NCBI GenBank assembly: GCA_002842205.1
Contig: PHCI01000002.1
Coordinates: 1 to 64,000 of the forward strand
Length of the DNA stretch: 64,000 nt
Source: Betaproteobacteria bacterium HGW-Betaproteobacteria-3
Lineage (GTDB): Bacteria > Pseudomonadota > Gammaproteobacteria > Burkholderiales > Burkholderiaceae_C
Direction: 5' to 3'
Shown here: one piece after another, positions 60,148-64,000 of the stretch
Numbering within the stretch: position 1 is the first letter of the stretch
How the letters are laid out: every line of letters starts with the position of its first letter
Translations under genes and position numbers: made by a program
The notes under the pieces: generated by a model
Told to the model about the DNA's origin: nothing
The model's input: only the letters and a program-made list of their open reading frames with translations
The model's database searches: none

Positions 60148-61809
60148 ATGGCTCAATACGTTTTCACCATGAACCGCGTCGGCAAGATCGTTCCGCCGAA
60201 GCGCCAGATTCTCAAGGACATCTCCCTCAGCTTCTTCCCTGGCGCCAAGATTGGCGTGCTGGGGCTCAACGGCTCGGGCAAATCCACGCTGCTGAAGATC
60301 ATGGCCGGCCTGGACACCGAGATCGAAGGTGAAGCCACGCCCATGCCCGGTCTGAGCATCGGTTATCTGCCGCAAGAGCCCAAGCTCAACCCCGAGCACA
60401 CTGTGCGCGAAAGCGTCGAAGAGTCCATGGGCGAGGTGTTTGCCGCCAAGGCCAAGCTGGAGGAGGTGTACACCGCCTATGGCGAGCCGGACGCCGACTT
60501 TGACGCTCTGGCGGCCGAGCAGGCACGGCTGGAGGCCATCATTGCCACCGCCGGCACCGACTCGGAGCACCAGCTCGAGATCGCCGCCGACGCGCTGCGC
60601 CTGCCGCCCTGGGACGCAAAAATCGGCGTGCTGTCGGGCGGTGAAAAGCGCCGCGTGGCGCTGTGCCGCCTGCTGTTGTCCAAGCCCGACATGCTGTTGC
60701 TCGACGAGCCCACCAACCACCTGGACGCCGAATCGGTGGACTGGCTGGAGGTGTACCTCAAGCGCTTCTCGGGCACCGTGGTGGCCATCACCCACGACCG
60801 CTATTTTCTGGACAACGCCGCCGAGTGGATTCTGGAACTGGACCGTGGTGCCGGCATCCCCTGGAAGGGCAACTACAGCACCTGGCTGGAACAAAAAGGC
60901 GATCGCCTGGCCAAGGAGCAAAAGTCCGAGGAGGCTCACGCCAAAGCCTTGAAGAAAGAACTGGAATGGTCACGCCAGAACCCGAAGGCGCGCCAGGCCA
61001 AGAGCAAGTCGCGCCTGGCCCGGTTCGAGGAACTGAGCGATGTGGAATACCAGAAGCGCAACGAAACGCAGGAAATCTTCATCCCCGTGGCCGAACGCCT
61101 GGGCCAGCAGGTGATTGAATTCCACAACGTCAGCAAGTCGTTTGGCGACCGCATGCTGATCGACAACCTGAGCTTCACCATTCCCCCGGGGGCCATCGTC
61201 GGCATCATCGGCCCCAACGGTGCAGGCAAGTCCACGCTGTTCAAGCTGATTGCGGGCAAGGAGCAACCCGACAGTGGCCAGGTGGTGATTGGCTCCACCG
61301 TCAAGATGGCGTTCGTGGACCAGCATCGCGACGAACTTGAGAACCAGAAAACCGTGTGGGAAGACGTGTCGGGCGGGCTGGACATCCTGACCGTGGGCAA
61401 ATTCCAGATGCCCAGCCGCGCCTACTGTGGCCGCTTCAACTTCAACGGTGGCGACCAGCAAAAGCGCGTGGGCACGCTTTCGGGCGGCGAACGCGGCCGC
61501 CTGCACCTGGCCAAGACGCTGATTGCCGGCGGCAACGTGCTGATGCTGGACGAGCCGTCCAACGACCTGGACGTGGAAACCCTGCGCGCACTCGAAGATG
61601 CGCTGCTCGAATTTGCCGGTTCGGTCATGGTCATCAGCCACGACCGCTGGTTCCTGGACCGCATTGCCACCCACATCCTGGCGGCCGAGGGCGACAGCCA
61701 ATGGACCTTCTTTGACGGTAATTACCAGGAGTACGAGGCCGACAAGAAGAAGCGCCTCGGCGAAGAAGGTGCCAAACCCAAGCGCATGCGCTATAAAGCC
61801 TTGAAGTAA
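60148..61809 (+). CDS. ettA: energy-dependent translational throttle protein EttA (ABC-F)
   Basis: 553 aa with two ABC domains: Walker A GLNGSGKST and GPNGAGKST, signatures LSGGEKRRVAL and LSGGERGRLHL, Walker B LLLDEPTNHLD and LMLDEPSNDLD. Between them lies the P-site tRNA interaction motif (about 240-325). The first domain has the EttA arm insertion near residue 95 and the protein starts MAQYVFTMNRVGK, the EttA hallmark. EttA binds the ribosomal E site and gates the first peptide bond according to ADP/ATP ratio. Confidence 0.96.
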   Translation: MAQYVFTMNRVGKIVPPKRQILKDISLSFFPGAKIGVLGLNGSGKSTLLKIMAGLDTEIEGEATPMPGLSIGYLPQEPKLNPEHTVRESVEESMGEVFAAKAKLEEVYTAYGEPDADFDALAAEQARLEAIIATAGTDSEHQLEIAADALRLPPWDAKIGVLSGGEKRRVALCRLLLSKPDMLLLDEPTNHLDAESVDWLEVYLKRFSGTVVAITHDRYFLDNAAEWILELDRGAGIPWKGNYSTWLEQKGDRLAKEQKSEEAHAKALKKELEWSRQNPKARQAKSKSRLARFEELSDVEYQKRNETQEIFIPVAERLGQQVIEFHNVSKSFGDRMLIDNLSFTIPPGAIVGIIGPNGAGKSTLFKLIAGKEQPDSGQVVIGSTVKMAFVDQHRDELENQKTVWEDVSGGLDILTVGKFQMPSRAYCGRFNFNGGDQQKRVGTLSGGERGRLHLAKTLIAGGNVLMLDEPSNDLDVETLRALEDALLEFAGSVMVISHDRWFLDRIATHILAAEGDSQWTFFDGNYQEYEADKKKRLGEEGAKPKRMRYKALK

Positions 61810-61828
61810 TTGTGCCGAAACAGTCGCT

Positions 61829-64000
61829 ATGACAGATACCGTCCGCCCCACCGCACAGGCCATGGCGTTTGATGCCTGCGTGCAGCAGGCGGCGGCGGCC
61901 GGGCGGGCCTTGATGGTGCGCCTGATCGAGACCGCCCGGCATTCCATGCGCCTGCGCGCGGGAGCCACCGATGTGATGTCCGAACGCAACGATCTGGTCG
62001 AGGCGCTGCGGCTGCTCGGACAGAACGAGGGCATGATGGCCGAGCGCTATCCATTGGAGTTGATGGCTGCGTTTTCCGACGCCATGCGGGGTGCCGCTGG
62101 ACCCAAGGCCAGCGCGGGACCCATCAGCTTCGATCAGCTCGAACTGATGGACGAAGACCAGGTGCAGGAGCGGGTCGAGGGTGCGCGAGCGCTGCAGTCG
62201 GCCATGATGGCCTCGGAGCAGGAGCTTGCCGAGTTCAATGCCCTGATTTGCGCCGCGCAGGGGCTCAAGACGGTGCGAGCCGATCGCAACCCTTTGCGTC
62301 CTGAGGTGTATGTGCGAACGCTGCAGTCGCTCCTTCGCACGCTGGGCGTCCCCGTGGCGGTGCGACTGCGCTGGATGCAGCATTTCGGGCCGGCCCTTGG
62401 CAAGGAGTTGAGCCGCATTTACGAAAAGCTCACCCTGGACTTGCGCAGCAAGGGCATAGGCGCGGCGGCCTATGTCATCACACCGAGTCGATCCGCGGTG
62501 GGTGGCAGACAGGTGGCGGAGCCAACCGCGGGTGCTACGCCAGCAGCGGCAAGTCCCCGGTTGACGGTCGACCAGTTGCGCCGTTTGATGGCTGGCGAAC
62601 TGACGCCGGCCGACAGCGGCAAGCGGGCCGGTGACGCGCAGCGCGAGGGCCCCAAGACCGATTTTCTCCACACCGTACCGGCCGCATTTGAAGCGCTGGA
62701 GGAGATGAAGCAGGTCGACACCGCGGTCAACCGGATAGCCAAACGGCAGGCCGTGGCCGGGACAACGCAAACGGGCAGTGGCGACGAGCGCGAACAACTT
62801 CGCCGGTCCGCCACCGCCGTTGGGCAGGCGCTGGGTCTCGAGGTGGTCACGCTGATGATCGAAAACCTGGCCCACGACGATCGTCTGCTGGCGCCGGTCC
62901 AGGACGTGGTACGGCAAATGGAGTTGCCGCTGATGCGGCTGGCCCTGGTCGACCCGCGGTTTTTCAGCGACCGTAAACATCCGGCCCGCGCCCTGCTTGA
63001 GCAAATGACGCAACGCAGTTTGGCGTTCCGCAGTTCCGACGATTCCGGGTTTGAGGGTTTCATCGGGGCGCTGCGTGCGGAAATCATGGTTCTCTGCACC
63101 GAACCCATCCAGGACGCCTCGCCTTTTTCGGCGGCTTTGGGCGTATTGGAGACCACCTGGGAGTCGCAGGAGAAGCATGAGCGCGAGCGACGCGACCGGG
63201 CCGTTCAAGCCCTTTTGCATGCCGAGCAGCGCAGCATGCTGGCGGAAACCTTTGCGCGTGAGTTCCGGGCCGCCAACGCAAACGCGCCGGTTCCTGAGGA
63301 AGTGGTCGATTTTGTGGCCGGACCGTGGGCCCAGGTGGTGGCGCAAGCCCGGATTTCCGACGGCAATGCTTCAGTGGATCCCAACGGGTACCTCGCCGTG
63401 GTGGACGATCTGGTCTGGAGTATCCGTGACGATCTTTCCCGTGCCGATCTGGAGCGTCTTGCCGGATTGATCCCATCGATCGTTGAACGACTGAAAGCAG
63501 GGTTGGCGGCGATCAGTTATCCCGACTCGCGTTCAGCGGGGTTTTTCAATTTGCTCATGGAACTGCATCAACAGGCGTTGAAGCCGCAGCGCATGTTTGC
63601 GCGTCGCGCCCGCGCACTGGTGCGCACCACGCGCGAGCAGCTCGAGGCCCGGTTTGCTGCCGCTGATGCGGACCGCATGTGGCTGGCCCCGTCCGAGGTC
63701 AAGGACTCTGGGTTTCTCGACAGCCAGGACGCACTGCCAGATGCCGTGCACTTTGAGCGCACCCGTCCCTCGGTTTATCCTGGCGATGCAAGGAGCGATC
63801 AAGCGGTCCAGCAGCCCTATGACTCGGCGATACCTGTGGCGCTCAACACTTGGGTGGAGCTGCGACAGGGCGCGCAATGGATCCGGTCGCGGCTCACCTG
63901 GGTTAACCCACAGGGAACCTTGTTCGTCTTTACCAGTGCCGATGGCGTCACGCTGTCGATGACCCGCCGGGTGCTTGACATTCGCCTGGCGGCCGATGCG
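61829..64000 (+). CDS. DUF1631 family protein, 3' end outside the window
   Basis: The frame is open for 724 codons from ATG 61829 to the window edge, so the C-terminus is missing. The start TDTVRPTAQAMAFDACVQQA and the blocks LRWMQHFGPALGKELSRIYE (modified), VDPRFFSDRKHPARALLEQM and WVELRQGAQWIRSRLTWVNP match the large DUF1631 proteins of Burkholderiales and Xanthomonadales. The last block resembles a PilZ-like segment, which suggests c-di-GMP binding in related proteins. It begins 19 bp after ettA. Function is not established. Confidence 0.87.
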   Translation, partial: MTDTVRPTAQAMAFDACVQQAAAAGRALMVRLIETARHSMRLRAGATDVMSERNDLVEALRLLGQNEGMMAERYPLELMAAFSDAMRGAAGPKASAGPISFDQLELMDEDQVQERVEGARALQSAMMASEQELAEFNALICAAQGLKTVRADRNPLRPEVYVRTLQSLLRTLGVPVAVRLRWMQHFGPALGKELSRIYEKLTLDLRSKGIGAAAYVITPSRSAVGGRQVAEPTAGATPAAASPRLTVDQLRRLMAGELTPADSGKRAGDAQREGPKTDFLHTVPAAFEALEEMKQVDTAVNRIAKRQAVAGTTQTGSGDEREQLRRSATAVGQALGLEVVTLMIENLAHDDRLLAPVQDVVRQMELPLMRLALVDPRFFSDRKHPARALLEQMTQRSLAFRSSDDSGFEGFIGALRAEIMVLCTEPIQDASPFSAALGVLETTWESQEKHERERRDRAVQALLHAEQRSMLAETFAREFRAANANAPVPEEVVDFVAGPWAQVVAQARISDGNASVDPNGYLAVVDDLVWSIRDDLSRADLERLAGLIPSIVERLKAGLAAISYPDSRSAGFFNLLMELHQQALKPQRMFARRARALVRTTREQLEARFAAADADRMWLAPSEVKDSGFLDSQDALPDAVHFERTRPSVYPGDARSDQAVQQPYDSAIPVALNTWVELRQGAQWIRSRLTWVNPQGTLFVFTSADGVTLSMTRRVLDIRLAADA

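Noticed and set aside
1-64000. tRNA or rRNA genes, CRISPR arrays, prophage structural genes, replication origin
   Set aside because: None was recognised on either strand by reading; a covariance-model scan would be needed to exclude small RNAs.

Overview
The window looks like the chromosome of a high-GC betaproteobacterium of the order Burkholderiales, most likely a Comamonadaceae-type organism with phototrophic ability. The reasons are the Entner-Doudoroff pair edd-eda, Bug-type and TAXI-type binding proteins, a DUF1631 protein, short dispersed repeats of a kind I associate with that family, and the bacteriochlorophyll genes bchE and bchJ. The genus assignment is inference.

Layout. 1-2.5 kb is an accessory edge: an unknown gene cut by the window, a toxin-antitoxin pair whose toxin is frameshifted, and a Fic gene behind a large inverted/direct repeat. 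2.7-4.9 kb holds gcdH and a divergent LysR gene. 5.0-16.1 kb is one long collinear operon: a GntR/UTRA regulator, a complete Liv-type ABC importer, then an aconitase-family large and small subunit, a cyclic amidohydrolase, an FAD oxidoreductase and an isocitrate-lyase-family lyase. It reads as an uncharacterised route for taking up a nitrogen-containing ring or amide compound and cleaving it to small acids. 16.2-22.2 kb holds msrA and a probable zinc-uptake group (ABC ATPase, FtsX-type permease, small Cys protein, DUF3299 protein, His-rich membrane protein, ZnuD-like receptor). 22.3-33 kb has a 14-blade propeller lipoprotein, an AEC carrier, a TRAP-TAXI transporter, pdxH, a MobA-like transferase, a ChaC-like enzyme, an OmpA-domain protein and a chemoreceptor. 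33-35.7 kb is edd-eda.

36-38 kb is a striking locus: a one-gene segment (AAA ATPase with a DUF4143 domain) sits at the 3' end of gloA between perfect 57-bp direct repeats of gloA sequence. 38-41.4 kb has a class II aldolase, a Bug binding protein, an SDR carrying both halohydrin-dehalogenase signatures, and a DUF302 protein. 41.4-46 kb has a BON lipoprotein and bchE-bchJ. Two TGT-N12-ACA sites 8 bp apart (PpsR/CrtJ type) lie in front of bchE. The segment is bracketed by an intact thioesterase/MarR pair and a decayed copy of that pair. 46-57.6 kb has MFS and MATE transporters and a sugar or sugar-acid locus: SDR, IlvD/EDD dehydratase, 2-hydroxyacid dehydrogenase, FCD-type GntR regulator and a MalFGK-like ABC importer. 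57.6-64 kb ends with an NAD-binding epimerase-like protein, rhlE, ettA and a DUF1631 gene that leaves the window.

Two families of short dispersed repeats run through the region. Family A (8 copies, core AATAGCAAACT followed within about 20 bp by CGGGGG) lies mostly at gene ends, but one copy is read in frame inside the FAD oxidoreductase and another supplies the stop codon of one gene and the start codon of the next. Family B (3 copies, arms around CTGTCGAAG and CGAACGG) has one intergenic copy and two copies read in frame inside the aconitase-like gene and edd. I saw no tRNA, rRNA, CRISPR array or recognisable transposase.
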